Source of the DNA: Ekhidna sp964289745
GTDB lineage: Bacteria; Bacteroidota; Bacteroidia; Cytophagales; Cyclobacteriaceae
Reading direction: 5' to 3'
NCBI GenBank assembly: GCA_964289745.1
Contig: CAXYMM010000001.1
Location: 1,054,001-1,118,000, forward strand
DNA length: 64,000 nucleotides
Positions 8,444 through 17,683 of the stretch are shown piece by piece. The position numbers and the translations under genes were made by a program. Below the pieces are notes generated by a model. The model did not search any database and was not told the origin of the DNA. It was given only the letters and a program-made list of their open reading frames with translations. Within the stretch, counting starts at the first letter, position 1; each line of letters begins with the position of its first letter.

Positions 8444-9256
8444 CTACTTTGAAAGTTCCTCCACCATTGCATCCGTAATGCCAGATGTAGAAAAGCCTCC
8501 ATCATGCATTAAATTTTGCATAGTGACCATTCTGGTTAGGTCAGAAAACAGGGTGATACAATAGTCTGCACAGCTCTCGGAGTCTGCATTGCCTAGAGGT
8601 GACATTTTATCGGCATAGTTAAAGAAAACATCAAATCCGGGGACACCAGAGCCTGCAGTTGTCATGGTGGGAGACTGTGAAATAGTGTTCACTCGTACTT
8701 TTTTACTTATCCCCAATCGGTAACCGTAGCTTCTTGCAATAGACTCCAAGAGGGCTTTTGCCTGTGCCATATCGGAATAGTCTGGAAAAGTTCGCTGTGC
8801 TGCAATGTAGGATAAACCTAAAACAGACCCCCAATCGTTGATTGCATCGAGTTTCTCGATGGTTTGCATCATTTTATGAAAAGAAAGTGCGGAGATATCT
8901 AATGTCTTTTGAAACCAATCATAGTTCAAGTTGCCGTAGCTTTTTCCTTTTCTAACGTTAGGACTCATGCCAATGGAATGCAATACAAAATCCACCTTTC
9001 CTCCCAGAGTGTCCATGGATTTAGTAAAAAGATTTTCAAGCTCTTCCATCGAAGTAGCGTCTGCGGGGATGATCTCTGCATTTACTTTTTCGCCAAGTTT
9101 ATTAAGTTCGCCCATTCGCAGTGCAATGGGGGCGTTGGTTAGCGTAAATTCAGCACCTTGTTCGTATGCTTTTTCTGCCACCTTCCAGGCGATCGAATTT
9201 TGATCAAGTGCACCCGAGATAATTCCTTTTTTTCCTCTTAAGAGATTATTTGACAT
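8444..9256 (-). CDS. fabI: Enoyl-[acyl-carrier-protein] reductase (NADH)
   Basis: FabI performs the last reduction in each round of fatty-acid elongation. The N-terminal GKKGIISGALDQNSIAWKVA is the short-chain-reductase nucleotide-binding region of FabI, and the catalytic Tyr-x6-Lys is present as YSDMAQAK at about residues 150-160. SQSPTMTTAGSGVPGF is the substrate-loop region. Length is 270 residues. A perfect 7-bp hairpin (9263-9279) lies just upstream of the ATG. It belongs to the recN-fabI-ispE end of the large unit. Confidence 0.96.
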   Translation of the reverse strand: MSNNLLRGKKGIISGALDQNSIAWKVAEKAYEQGAEFTLTNAPIALRMGELNKLGEKVNAEIIPADATSMEELENLFTKSMDTLGGKVDFVLHSIGMSPNVRKGKSYGNLNYDWFQKTLDISALSFHKMMQTIEKLDAINDWGSVLGLSYIAAQRTFPDYSDMAQAKALLESIARSYGYRLGISKKVRVNTISQSPTMTTAGSGVPGFDVFFNYADKMSPLGNADSESCADYCITLFSDLTRMVTMQNLMHDGGFSTSGITDAMVEELSK

Positions 9257-9262
9257 AGGCCT

Positions 9263-9285
9263 ACATTTAGGATAAATGTTTTTTT
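9263..9285. promoter_or_regulatory. Hairpin with T-run just upstream of fabI
   Basis: ACATTTA (9263-9269) and TAAATGT (9273-9279) form a perfect 7-bp stem with a 3-base loop, followed on the plus strand by a run of T. Read on the minus strand it is a hairpin 7 bases before the fabI ATG. It may be an antisense terminator, a palindromic operator, or a structure affecting fabI translation. Confidence 0.4.
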
Positions 9286-9298
9286 CGTGAAGGCTAAT

Positions 9299-10954
9299 TT
9301 AGCCAATTTTAAGTAACTCTTTGGCACTTTGAATAGCCGATTCGCCAGGGGTTTGTCCACCAATCATCTTGGCAATTTCCTCTATTCGTTCTTCTCGGTT
9401 CAGTTTTTTGACTTTGCTAAAAGATCTTTCTGAGCTATGATCCTTGTAGATATAGTAATGAGAGTCTCCCCCTGCGGCAAACTGTGGCAGATGACTTATG
9501 CTAATAACTTGATGGGACTTTGACATCTCTTTCATCATCTGGATCATTTGCAAGGCTACTTTGCCAGAAACGCCAGTATCGATCTCATCAAAGATGATAG
9601 TAGGGAGAGCGGTTTTGTCTGCAATAAGGTATTTGATGGCAAAGATCAATCTGGAAAATTCTCCACCTGAGGCTACATTTTTTATTTCTTGTGTTTTAAT
9701 TCCCTTGTTCGCACTAAAGAGCATTTGCAGCTTATCAAGTCCGGTAACATTGGGTTTTGCAGGACTCAATACCAATTCTATAGACCCATTCTCTATGCCA
9801 ATTTTTTTAATTATTTTTTCGATTTCATCTGCAAGGTTAATTGCAGACAACTGCCTGGATTCACTTAGTTTTTTTCCAGCTTTTTGCATCCTTTCTTCCG
9901 CTTCTTCAAGATCTTTTCTAGCTCGCATTACTTCCTCGTCGAGGTTCAGTGTAGATTGAAGTTCGCGATCAAGCTGATCTCTTAGGTTAATTAATTCTTG
10001 TGTATTTCGGACAGCGTGCTTTTTTTCAAGACGATTAATTTGGTCGAGTTGTTCTTTTATGACTTTTGTTCTCGTAGGATCGTATTCAATACTTTCTTGG
10101 ATTCTGTTCAGCTCATCCGTCAGGTCTTTTAATTCAATGTTTGCACTCCCAATTCGTTCACTTACCGAATTTAATTCTTTAGAAAAATTAGCAAGGGATT
10201 GAAGAAAAGATTTAACTTCTGATAATTGATGTAAAATAGCTATTTCAGACTCCTCTAACATCCCGATAGATTGAGCTAGCTTTTGCTTAATGTCTTCTGC
10301 ATGTTCTACGACTTCTAGCTCTTTTTCCAAAGTGTCTTTATCAAGGTTGTCAAGGTTGGCTTCGGTTAGCTCCTTGAACAAAAATTCTTTGTAGTCAGCA
10401 TTTTCAATACTTTCACTTGCTCGCTGCTCTAGATTGACTAGTTTTTTTTGAGTGCTATCATAAATAGAGAATGCTTCTTTATAGCTCTCAAGTAGTGCGC
10501 TGTGAGAAGCAAATGCATCTAGCACTTCCAGCTGGTATTGGTTATCGCCCAGCCGAAGTGATTGATGTTGAGAATGAACGTCCAGTAACTTTTCTCCAAT
10601 ACGCTTCAGCACCATAAGCGTGGTAGGAGTATCATTAACAAAGGCTCTTGATTTACCAGATGGGCTTATTTCTCGCCTTATAACACATTCTTTTTCAAAG
10701 TCCAGATTTTCTTCTTCAAACAGTGTTTCCAGCTTATAACCCGAAACATCAAATAACCCTTCTATAAAACACTTTTGATTTTCATTTAATAGAATCTTGG
10801 AATCTACTCTATTCCCCAAAAGCATCCCTACAGCACCAAGCATAATCGATTTTCCTGCGCCTGTCTCTCCCGTGATGATATTGAGCTTAGGATCTGGAGA
10901 CATTTCCAGTTCCTGAATGAGTGCATAATTTCTAATGGATAGAGACTTGATCAT
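9299..10954 (-). CDS. recN: DNA repair protein RecN
   Basis: RecN is an SMC-like ATPase that acts at DNA double-strand breaks. Walker A is NIITGETGAGKSIMLGA near residues 26-42, the ABC signature is NVASGGEFSRL and Walker B is IIFDEIDTGVSG near residue 460, with long coiled-coil helices between. ATG 10954 gives MIKSLSIRNYALIQELEM, which matches the family start; an ATG nine bases earlier is also possible. About 551 residues, normal length. It lies between porD and fabI in one direction. Confidence 0.95.
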   Translation of the reverse strand: MIKSLSIRNYALIQELEMSPDPKLNIITGETGAGKSIMLGAVGMLLGNRVDSKILLNENQKCFIEGLFDVSGYKLETLFEEENLDFEKECVIRREISPSGKSRAFVNDTPTTLMVLKRIGEKLLDVHSQHQSLRLGDNQYQLEVLDAFASHSALLESYKEAFSIYDSTQKKLVNLEQRASESIENADYKEFLFKELTEANLDNLDKDTLEKELEVVEHAEDIKQKLAQSIGMLEESEIAILHQLSEVKSFLQSLANFSKELNSVSERIGSANIELKDLTDELNRIQESIEYDPTRTKVIKEQLDQINRLEKKHAVRNTQELINLRDQLDRELQSTLNLDEEVMRARKDLEEAEERMQKAGKKLSESRQLSAINLADEIEKIIKKIGIENGSIELVLSPAKPNVTGLDKLQMLFSANKGIKTQEIKNVASGGEFSRLIFAIKYLIADKTALPTIIFDEIDTGVSGKVALQMIQMMKEMSKSHQVISISHLPQFAAGGDSHYYIYKDHSSERSFSKVKKLNREERIEEIAKMIGGQTPGESAIQSAKELLKIG

Positions 10955-10981
10955 GGCCAACATACAAAGATAGAATACGAG

Positions 10982-11872
10982 CTATTCAATCAAAGCTTTA
11001 AATTGATCAGATCTGGAAGGATCAAGGTTATTCAAAAGGTTGTAGGCCTGACGTCTAGTAGGTAGGCTGCTTTTAGAAAAGAGCTGCACCATTTCATCCG
11101 CTTTTGCATCCATGAAACTAATCATAAGGATGGATCTTGGTCGAACTCTATTTGCACGTTGAATGTTAGATAGGACTTTCAGAATGTTTTTCTCTGTTTC
11201 TTCTCTTCTCTCGCTGATTATATCTAAGCCATTTAGGTGGTAGTGATAGACAGCCTTTCTCATGTCTTCCAACTGTGGGTTCTGAATATTCTCTATCAAC
11301 CAATATCTATTTCGAATGCTATTGGATTGTTCCCATCCTTTATATCCGCTTTGTTGGGCATTATTTACGATTTGGAAGGCTTTTTCGAAATGAGGGTCTC
11401 CTCCAAGCTCGGAAAAGGAATCATAATCGAACCCAATGATAATGTATGCATAATAGGCAAGAAGAGAGGTGATATTGTTTGTGAATACATTTTCATTAAA
11501 TAGAAAAGGCTGTGACTGTACATATTCAAACTGCCAGTCTCTATCTGCGAAATTGAATACGACCGTCTCATAGGAGGAGCCATAAACCGGTCTGCTAGTA
11601 AGTATTTGAGCCGATGCCTCAAAAATACCAACACTCAGCATTTTGCTAATGGTAAGCAGGATATTGCAGTTGATTACTTCTTCTTGCTCGTATGAGTCGG
11701 AGGTCCACTTTGTCGTATTAAGAAACTGTGCAAAGTCCTGCTCCATTTCGGTGAATATTCCTCTCTCTGTGGTTTGAGCCTGCTGAGCATTGACTATGAC
11801 GCGACAGTTCAACTCTTGGGCGTGGAGTTGGTAACCTATAAGTATAAATAATAGGAATATGAGTTTGTTCAT
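10982..11872 (-). CDS. porD: DUF4835 family protein, PorD (T9SS-associated)
   Basis: A 296-residue secreted protein with a clear signal peptide (MNKLIFLLFILIGYQLHAQ) and a beta-rich N-terminal half (ELNCRVIVNAQQ, then RPVYGSSYETVVFNFAD and WQFEYVQ). This is the Bacteroidota DUF4835 family, which is annotated as the type IX secretion protein PorD in related genomes. It overlaps coaBC by 4 bp and precedes recN, the conserved neighbourhood of this family. Its exact role in secretion is not established by anything in the sequence. Confidence 0.85.
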   Translation of the reverse strand: MNKLIFLLFILIGYQLHAQELNCRVIVNAQQAQTTERGIFTEMEQDFAQFLNTTKWTSDSYEQEEVINCNILLTISKMLSVGIFEASAQILTSRPVYGSSYETVVFNFADRDWQFEYVQSQPFLFNENVFTNNITSLLAYYAYIIIGFDYDSFSELGGDPHFEKAFQIVNNAQQSGYKGWEQSNSIRNRYWLIENIQNPQLEDMRKAVYHYHLNGLDIISERREETEKNILKVLSNIQRANRVRPRSILMISFMDAKADEMVQLFSKSSLPTRRQAYNLLNNLDPSRSDQFKALIE

Positions 11873-13065
11873 AGTAAATGCTCAATGACGTAGCTGACTA
11901 TATCGATTGCCACATCTTCTTTCTTTTTCAGCCCAAAATTTACCTCCTTATTATCCCGATCAAAGAAAGTGACTTTATTTGTGGCACTTTTGAATCCAGC
12001 TCCCTCATCATTTAGTGAGTTAAGGACAATCAAGTCAAAATTCTTTCGCTTTCTTTTCTCTATTGCATTTGCCTTTTCATTGCTCGTTTCCAACGCAAAG
12101 CCGATGTGGATTTGATCCTTCTTAAGATGTCCGATCTCTGCAGCTATATCTGGATTTTTGACCAATTCTAATGTTAGGCCTTTGCTATCCTTTTCTTTTT
12201 TAATTTTCTCTTTGGCAGGTTTGATGGGTCGATAGTCTGCTACTGCGGCGGCAAAAATGATGATATCTGCATCTTTATGCAAAGCCCGAACCTCTTGCAA
12301 CATTTCAGAAGTAGAATTCACGGAAATATTTTTTACCTCCTCGGCAGTATATTGAGCAGGTCCAGAAATCAAGGTTACTGAAGCACCTTCCTTGTAAAAA
12401 GCTTTGGCTATCTCACTTCCCATCTTTCCGGAGGAAAGGTTTCCAATAAACCGAACGGGGTCAATCGCTTCATGGGTTGGACCAGATGTGATGACTACTT
12501 TTTTGCCAGTCAATCGCGCAACTGTCGAGAGCTTTTTTTTCACCACTTCCAAAAGCTCTTCTGGCTCTGCAACTCGACCTTGACCCGATAAACCACTCGC
12601 AAGCTCTCCGTATCGGGCTTCTATTACTGTGTTTCCATATGTGGCTAGCTTTTTAAGGTTTGCCTGTACACTTGGGTGTTGGTACATATCCACATCCATG
12701 GCTGGTGCCACCATTATTGGGCATTTTGCCGATAGATACGTGGCTAGCAGTAGGTTATCACAAACACCATTCGCTAGTTTTCCTAGCGTATTGGCCGAAA
12801 GCGGTGCAATTATCATTAAGTCTGCCCACAGCCCTAATTCAACGTGATTATTCCACTCGCCACTTTCTTTGACGAAATAATTCGAATATACACGGTTTTT
12901 AGCGAGTGTAGCAAGTGTGAGGGGAGTGATAAAATTCTTTGCGCTTTCCGTCATAATGACTTTTACCAAAGCACCTTCCTTCATGAGTAAGCGCACAAAA
13001 AAAGCGGTTTTATAGGCTGCTATGGAGCCACAAATCGCTAATAATATTTTTCTACCCGCCAACAT
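11869..13065 (-). CDS. coaBC: Bifunctional phosphopantothenoylcysteine decarboxylase/synthetase
   Basis: A two-domain enzyme of coenzyme A synthesis. The N-terminal flavoprotein decarboxylase part (about residues 1-175) has KILLAICGSIAAYKT, NHVELGLWADL and APAMDVDMY. The C-terminal synthetase part (about 185-398) has KVVITSGPTHEAIDPVRFI, NLSSGKMG and AAAVADYRP. Length 398 is normal. It is joined to porD by a 4-bp overlap and follows rpoZ closely. Confidence 0.96.
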   Translation of the reverse strand: MLAGRKILLAICGSIAAYKTAFFVRLLMKEGALVKVIMTESAKNFITPLTLATLAKNRVYSNYFVKESGEWNNHVELGLWADLMIIAPLSANTLGKLANGVCDNLLLATYLSAKCPIMVAPAMDVDMYQHPSVQANLKKLATYGNTVIEARYGELASGLSGQGRVAEPEELLEVVKKKLSTVARLTGKKVVITSGPTHEAIDPVRFIGNLSSGKMGSEIAKAFYKEGASVTLISGPAQYTAEEVKNISVNSTSEMLQEVRALHKDADIIIFAAAVADYRPIKPAKEKIKKEKDSKGLTLELVKNPDIAAEIGHLKKDQIHIGFALETSNEKANAIEKRKRKNFDLIVLNSLNDEGAGFKSATNKVTFFDRDNKEVNFGLKKKEDVAIDIVSYVIEHLL

Positions 13066-13080
13066 GGCGACTAATTTATA

Positions 13081-13407
13081 CTAAATCAGTGCGAGAGTGT
13101 CTTCCTCTTCAGGTAATCTAAAGTTTAGTTCCTTATTCAAGAACTCTTCTGTCGCAGAAGTAGTAGGCTTGGGCATCCTTTCGTAAAACTTAGATATCTC
13201 AATTTTTTCTCTATTTTCAAAAATTTCCTCAAGATTATCTTCAGAGGAGGCGAATTCCGCTAGTTTGTTGTTTAACTCTTCCTTTTGGCTACTACTGATT
13301 TGTCGAGCTCTTTTGGCAATTATAGCGATCGATTCGAAGAGATTACTAGTCGGCTCAAGGATATCTTGATTATCTCTAGTGATTAATGACGGAGTTATCT
13401 GATACAT
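13081..13407 (-). CDS. rpoZ: RNA polymerase omega subunit, Bacteroidota type
   Basis: A 108-residue protein matching the Bacteroidota RpoZ family. The region NLFESIAIIAKRARQIS (about residues 22-38) carries the omega-type helix in which NLYE-A-IIAKRA is conserved. The acidic C-terminal half is lineage-specific. It sits between bamD and coaBC, the usual position in this phylum, which supports the call more than the divergent sequence does. Confidence 0.85.
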   Translation of the reverse strand: MYQITPSLITRDNQDILEPTSNLFESIAIIAKRARQISSSQKEELNNKLAEFASSEDNLEEIFENREKIEISKFYERMPKPTTSATEEFLNKELNFRLPEEEDTLALI

Positions 13408-13412
13408 CGTTA

Positions 13413-14219
13413 TTATTTTGAATTTGCAAAGTTAGTTATTTCTTTTATACTAGATGCGTATAATTTCTCAACTTCTTTTAAATATTCGCTATTTGGATAT
13501 TTGTCAATGAAAGTTTCGTAGGATTGAATAGTGTATTTATAGCGTTCTTCTTGTCGTTTATACGTACTTTCTTTAGCATAGTTATAAGAGGTTTTTATTC
13601 TTAGAAAAGCTACTTCTTCTTGATAGTTTGAATCTGGGAAATCATTTTTAAAATGATCATAGACTACTATTGCAGCCTTATATTTTCTAATCCTGTGATA
13701 AAGTCGACATTTTTCGTAGGCTTTTTTCTCTAACTTCACTTGCATCTCATCTATCAAAGTGTTCGTTTTTGAGGCATATTCGGATGTGGGATATCTATTG
13801 ATGAAGTTTTGTAGTGTTGCCAATGCTTCATACGTTACTGTTTGATCGAGCTGATAATTTGGGGATTGTAGATACAGCGAATAGCCGTGCATGTACTCCG
13901 CTTCCATTGCATATTCTGATCTGCCATATATTCTGACAAACTCTTGAAAATGATGTGCACTAATTATGTATTGCTTTTGGTGAAAATAGCAATATGCCAA
14001 ATAAAAATTACCTAATTCGGCTTTTTCAGAACCTCGGATGATAGGTAGAATATTTTCTAAAAGGAGCGTGGCTCTGTGATAGTCCTGATTTTCATAATAA
14101 GCTATAGCCGCATTGTACTTTAATTGCCAGTCTCCACTTTTTTGAATTTTTCTGAATTCGCTACAAGCTGATGTTCCTAAGATTAGAAGAATAAGCGTTA
14201 TGACTCTTGATCCACTCAT
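13413..14219 (-). CDS. bamD: Outer-membrane assembly lipoprotein BamD
   Basis: BamD is the TPR lipoprotein that helps BamA insert outer-membrane proteins. ATG 14219 gives a compact lipoprotein signal (MSGSRVITLILLILGTSAC); an upstream non-ATG start at 14249 would add a hydrophilic extension and is less likely. TPR-type helices follow (YYENQDYHRATLLLENIL, LAYCYFHQKQYIISAHHFQ, NFINRYPTSEYASK). The mature protein is about 250 residues. It opens the minus-strand unit and is followed by rpoZ. Confidence 0.92.
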   Translation of the reverse strand: MSGSRVITLILLILGTSACSEFRKIQKSGDWQLKYNAAIAYYENQDYHRATLLLENILPIIRGSEKAELGNFYLAYCYFHQKQYIISAHHFQEFVRIYGRSEYAMEAEYMHGYSLYLQSPNYQLDQTVTYEALATLQNFINRYPTSEYASKTNTLIDEMQVKLEKKAYEKCRLYHRIRKYKAAIVVYDHFKNDFPDSNYQEEVAFLRIKTSYNYAKESTYKRQEERYKYTIQSYETFIDKYPNSEYLKEVEKLYASSIKEITNFANSK

Positions 14220-14285
14220 CGTTTTCAATTGGTCAACGAAATTATACAATTACCTTATAATCTTACTAAGAATGGGCATGGCTTA

Positions 14286-15917
14286 TTACTCGCTCTTAGG
14301 CTTTTTTAACTTTTTTATGTCGGGAGCTAATCCTTCTATATTGATTGTTTCTTTTGGGGATAAAAATGGAGGGTCACTTTCATCATTAGTTGGGAGATTT
14401 CGTGGTGTGCCTTGCAACACTTCTTGCAAGGTAGGGCGTTCATCGTTTCTCCAACTAAAGTTTTGAAGTCTTTGAATTTCTGGAGTCAGTTCGTGAGGTG
14501 GGATGAATTTGGCTTCTGGCTTCACATAAAACGAAATGTTGTTTAATTCTTCGTTGACAAACCGGATGGTCATATTGCTACAAAGTATCCGATTCATTCC
14601 CAGCACAAAAATGTCCGTTGGATCATTTTCATCCAATACATAATAGATGTTCTCCCCATTTCCGTTAACATAAATTTTATTGATTTCCGACTCTTTGAAG
14701 ATCGCCAACATCGTTCTGCCTTTTACCTGATTAAAGTTGCCTAGCGTATCCACGTTAGTCAAGAAAGCATTTTGTAGCAAATCCATCTTTTTGATTTCTT
14801 TTTCGGTTATTTCGGCTACTACAGTATCTCCTTCAATTTGATTTTTTTGATTCCAAAAGATGGGGTCGAAGTAAAAAAACAGCAATGAGTCTTGTAGAAA
14901 GTAGGAGGCAGAGTCTGATAAGCCTTGAAGATTGTACCTCCATACTTTTACATTGGGGTATGCCAAAATTCTTTTAAGGGAATCGTATTCACTTTCAATG
15001 GATACAAGGGTATCAGCTGATAGATAGAATGTATCCGTCTCCAGTATCCGTCTCATTACTGCATTTCCATAGACCTTACTTATTCTATTTTTATCATCGT
15101 TGTATCCTTTGTCTCCTGTGATGATTACATCATCATTTTTGGCCGTAAGCTTTACATTGCCTTTAGCATCGTAATACTTCTTTATGTCATCGAAGAAGAG
15201 TTCATCCGCTTCCATGTAATAGTCTTTAGTCTCAATGTATCCATCTACAAAATCGGATTGGTCCAGCTCGGTTCTGAATACCCCACCATCGGAGTGCAAT
15301 ATGGACTCATCTTCTGTAATGATGATGGTTTCACCCGTGGAAGTAGCTACTTTGCTTTTGGTGTTGTATCTCAGCGTATCGGTTTCGAGAACATAGTCTG
15401 GGGCGTTCAGTACTACGGAAGTCCAAAACAATGCATAGTCTGCCTGTCCATAGAAATAGCCCGTTTGACTTTTTAGTGTGTTAGTGGGATCGCTCAGAGT
15501 TCCTTCATTGAAATAATTGCCTACCTCTGAATCCATGTTATAGTCTAAGAAGTCCGTCACTAATTTTTGACTTCCTTTTCGGTAAACCACATCTTCTCTT
15601 AGCTGTGCATCTCGCGTGTTCCCCTTATAAATAAGATGTTTGGAAGTAATGGTAACGGAATCATCTATAATACGCACACTCCCAAAAGCCTCCATCACAT
15701 TTTCTTTTACATAGAACAGTGAACTATCGCAATACATAGTAGAAGTTTCTTGAGCGAACACCACATTCCCTTTCAGTTTACGAATTTTTTCGGAATTTTT
15801 TCGGAATTCAAATAATTGGTCAGCTTTGTATTTGATTCTATCCTGTTTCTGGGCTAATGCGGAAAAGCATATCAGAGATATTAGGGGGAGTAGATGTAAA
15901 CGAAGTAACTTCCGCAT
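14286..15917 (-). CDS. OstA/LptA-like periplasmic protein
   Basis: A 543-residue exported protein starting with a signal peptide (MRKLLRLHLLPLISLICFSA). The body is a long series of short beta segments of LptA/OstA type, such as KLKGNVVFAQETSTMYCDSSLFYV, MEAFGSVRI and DAKGNVKLTA with the recurring MYCDSA/GNV pattern. It is Bacteroidota-typical and larger than E. coli LptA, so a role in lipopolysaccharide transport across the periplasm is inferred. It is divergent from tilS, whose start lies 30 bp away. Confidence 0.82.
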   Translation of the reverse strand: MRKLLRLHLLPLISLICFSALAQKQDRIKYKADQLFEFRKNSEKIRKLKGNVVFAQETSTMYCDSSLFYVKENVMEAFGSVRIIDDSVTITSKHLIYKGNTRDAQLREDVVYRKGSQKLVTDFLDYNMDSEVGNYFNEGTLSDPTNTLKSQTGYFYGQADYALFWTSVVLNAPDYVLETDTLRYNTKSKVATSTGETIIITEDESILHSDGGVFRTELDQSDFVDGYIETKDYYMEADELFFDDIKKYYDAKGNVKLTAKNDDVIITGDKGYNDDKNRISKVYGNAVMRRILETDTFYLSADTLVSIESEYDSLKRILAYPNVKVWRYNLQGLSDSASYFLQDSLLFFYFDPIFWNQKNQIEGDTVVAEITEKEIKKMDLLQNAFLTNVDTLGNFNQVKGRTMLAIFKESEINKIYVNGNGENIYYVLDENDPTDIFVLGMNRILCSNMTIRFVNEELNNISFYVKPEAKFIPPHELTPEIQRLQNFSWRNDERPTLQEVLQGTPRNLPTNDESDPPFLSPKETINIEGLAPDIKKLKKPKSE

Positions 15918-15947
15918 GAGGGTGTAAAATTAATAAGAGTAAGACCT

Positions 15948-17246
15948 TTGCAAACTTTACCAAAACAGTTCCAGTATTTCAATTCTTTAAATAACCTAAT
16001 CCAAAAAGAGGATAAGCTATTATTAGCAGTAAGCGGGGGTGTTGATTCTGTGGTTATGACAGAGTTGATCAGCAATCTTGGAATTGATTTCGCTATTGCG
16101 CATTGTAACTACGATTTGAGAGGAGGGGAGTCTCATAAAGATGAAGAACTGGTAAAAACAGTCGCCCATCGAAAAGGGGTGACCCTTCATACTAAGAAAA
16201 TAACCATTGGGGAAGGAGCCATTCAACTTGAAGCAAGGAATGCCCGGTATGAATGGTTTAGTAAATTATCCAAAAAGATTGGGTATACCAAAATTGCGAC
16301 AGCTCATCATCAAAATGATTCATTAGAAACTACCTTAATGAATTTATCTAGAGGAACTGGTGTGAAAGGTTTAGCTGGAATAGCCGCTCAAAATGGAAAA
16401 ATTATAAGACCCATACTTTTTGCAACAAAGCAAGATATTTATCACTATGCCAAAGTCCATTCTCTTTTGTGGAGAGAGGATGCTTCTAACAACAAATTGG
16501 ACTATGATCGAAACAAAATTCGACACCAAGTAATCCCTCACCTCGAGAAGCTAAATCCGTCATTGATCAATACTTATTCGCGGACTAAAGAGCGTTTGGA
16601 ATTGATGCAAAAATTGATCGAAAAAAAATTAAAAGATATTGAAGGTCGCCATTACAATTCGCAAAATGGAGAATTCCAACTGGATTGGGTTTGTGACCAA
16701 AGTGATCTTCTCGTTTTAGCTGAGTTTTTGAACAGATTTGGATTCAACTATCAAACAGCGAGAGCGATTTTTGCTGCTCGAGGCAAATCAGGGAAACAGT
16801 TTTTAGGCCTCTCTTATGAAGTACTTATGGACAGGTCTTCTTTCTTTTTGAAGCCATTTTCGAAAGAATTAACTGTACCCGATTTAGTAGTTCAACAGGC
16901 TGGAATCTACGCATTTGGGGATAGGAAAATCCTTATTGAGGGCTGTGCAAATTGGGATAAACCGCTTGATCAAGGAAAAAATATTGCGCTATTGGATCAT
17001 TCAAAGGTTTCATTTCCTCTTAAAATAAGGAGTTGGAATTCAGGAGATTCATTTGTTCCGCTAGGAATGAAAGGCACAAAAAAGGTAAGTGACTATTTGA
17101 TTGACAAAAAAGTTCCTGTAGCAGAAAAAGAAAAAATTCTTGTGGTGGAGATTAATGGGGAAATTGCGTGGCTTGTAGGATACAGGATTTCGGAGTTGTT
17201 TAAGGCTCAGAGAGGCCAAGATGTTCTATCGCTCCACATTTTCTAA
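15948..17246 (+). CDS. tilS: tRNA(Ile)-lysidine synthetase
   Basis: TilS attaches lysine to C34 of the tRNA-Ile that reads AUA. The PP-loop ATP motif LLAVSGGVDSVV is at about residues 25-36, then HCNYDLRGGES, TAHHQNDSLET and the RNKIRHQVIP stretch. The start is TTG at 15948: no ATG lies upstream of the PP-loop in this frame. 432 residues including the C-terminal domain (KVSDYLIDKKVPV). Divergent from the OstA-like gene. Confidence 0.95.
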   Translation: MQTLPKQFQYFNSLNNLIQKEDKLLLAVSGGVDSVVMTELISNLGIDFAIAHCNYDLRGGESHKDEELVKTVAHRKGVTLHTKKITIGEGAIQLEARNARYEWFSKLSKKIGYTKIATAHHQNDSLETTLMNLSRGTGVKGLAGIAAQNGKIIRPILFATKQDIYHYAKVHSLLWREDASNNKLDYDRNKIRHQVIPHLEKLNPSLINTYSRTKERLELMQKLIEKKLKDIEGRHYNSQNGEFQLDWVCDQSDLLVLAEFLNRFGFNYQTARAIFAARGKSGKQFLGLSYEVLMDRSSFFLKPFSKELTVPDLVVQQAGIYAFGDRKILIEGCANWDKPLDQGKNIALLDHSKVSFPLKIRSWNSGDSFVPLGMKGTKKVSDYLIDKKVPVAEKEKILVVEINGEIAWLVGYRISELFKAQRGQDVLSLHIF

Positions 17247-17683
17247 GACACATTTTATTACTTGTACTTTGTTCCTTTTTTTTAGATTTCTTATTTTCAT
17301 TAATGCATTGATTTTGAGCATGACGCTGTTGCTTATTTGCACCGAAAAAGCATATTCATCTTTACTGTTTTAGAACTGCTTTCATAGTTAGCCAAAAAAT
17401 TCAATAGGATATTTGAGATGGAGCTGTCATTTCTTTTGATGAAATTCTTTTTTGACCCTTTTGGATCAACACCCTTCTGAATCCGTTCTTCAAAAATTAG
17501 TGAGGATCTCGATATTCATAATATTCCTTTAGCTTCAGCAAAGCTTGTGATAGAGCGATTAGAAGCATAAAGAAGGTTGGCTTCTTCACCAGAAAACATT
17601 AAAAATTTGGTCGATTTTTTTTCTGACTGTTTTTGCTGCTAAGCATCATTTCTGAACCCGATAGTTAACTTATATCCGTTAGT
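17247..17683. other. Intergenic region with unidentified coding remnants
   Basis: About 440 bp between tilS and the Ppx/GppA gene, which face each other. On the minus strand short open pieces occur in different frames (for example GEEANLLYASNRSITSF, and KGSKKNFIKRNDSSISN), interrupted by stops, suggesting a decayed gene, but I cannot assign a family. No terminator hairpin is clear. Confidence 0.4.

Noticed and set aside
9561..9959. 132-codon plus-strand ORF over recN
   Set aside because: Antisense to conserved ATPase motifs of recN; low-complexity serine-rich translation.
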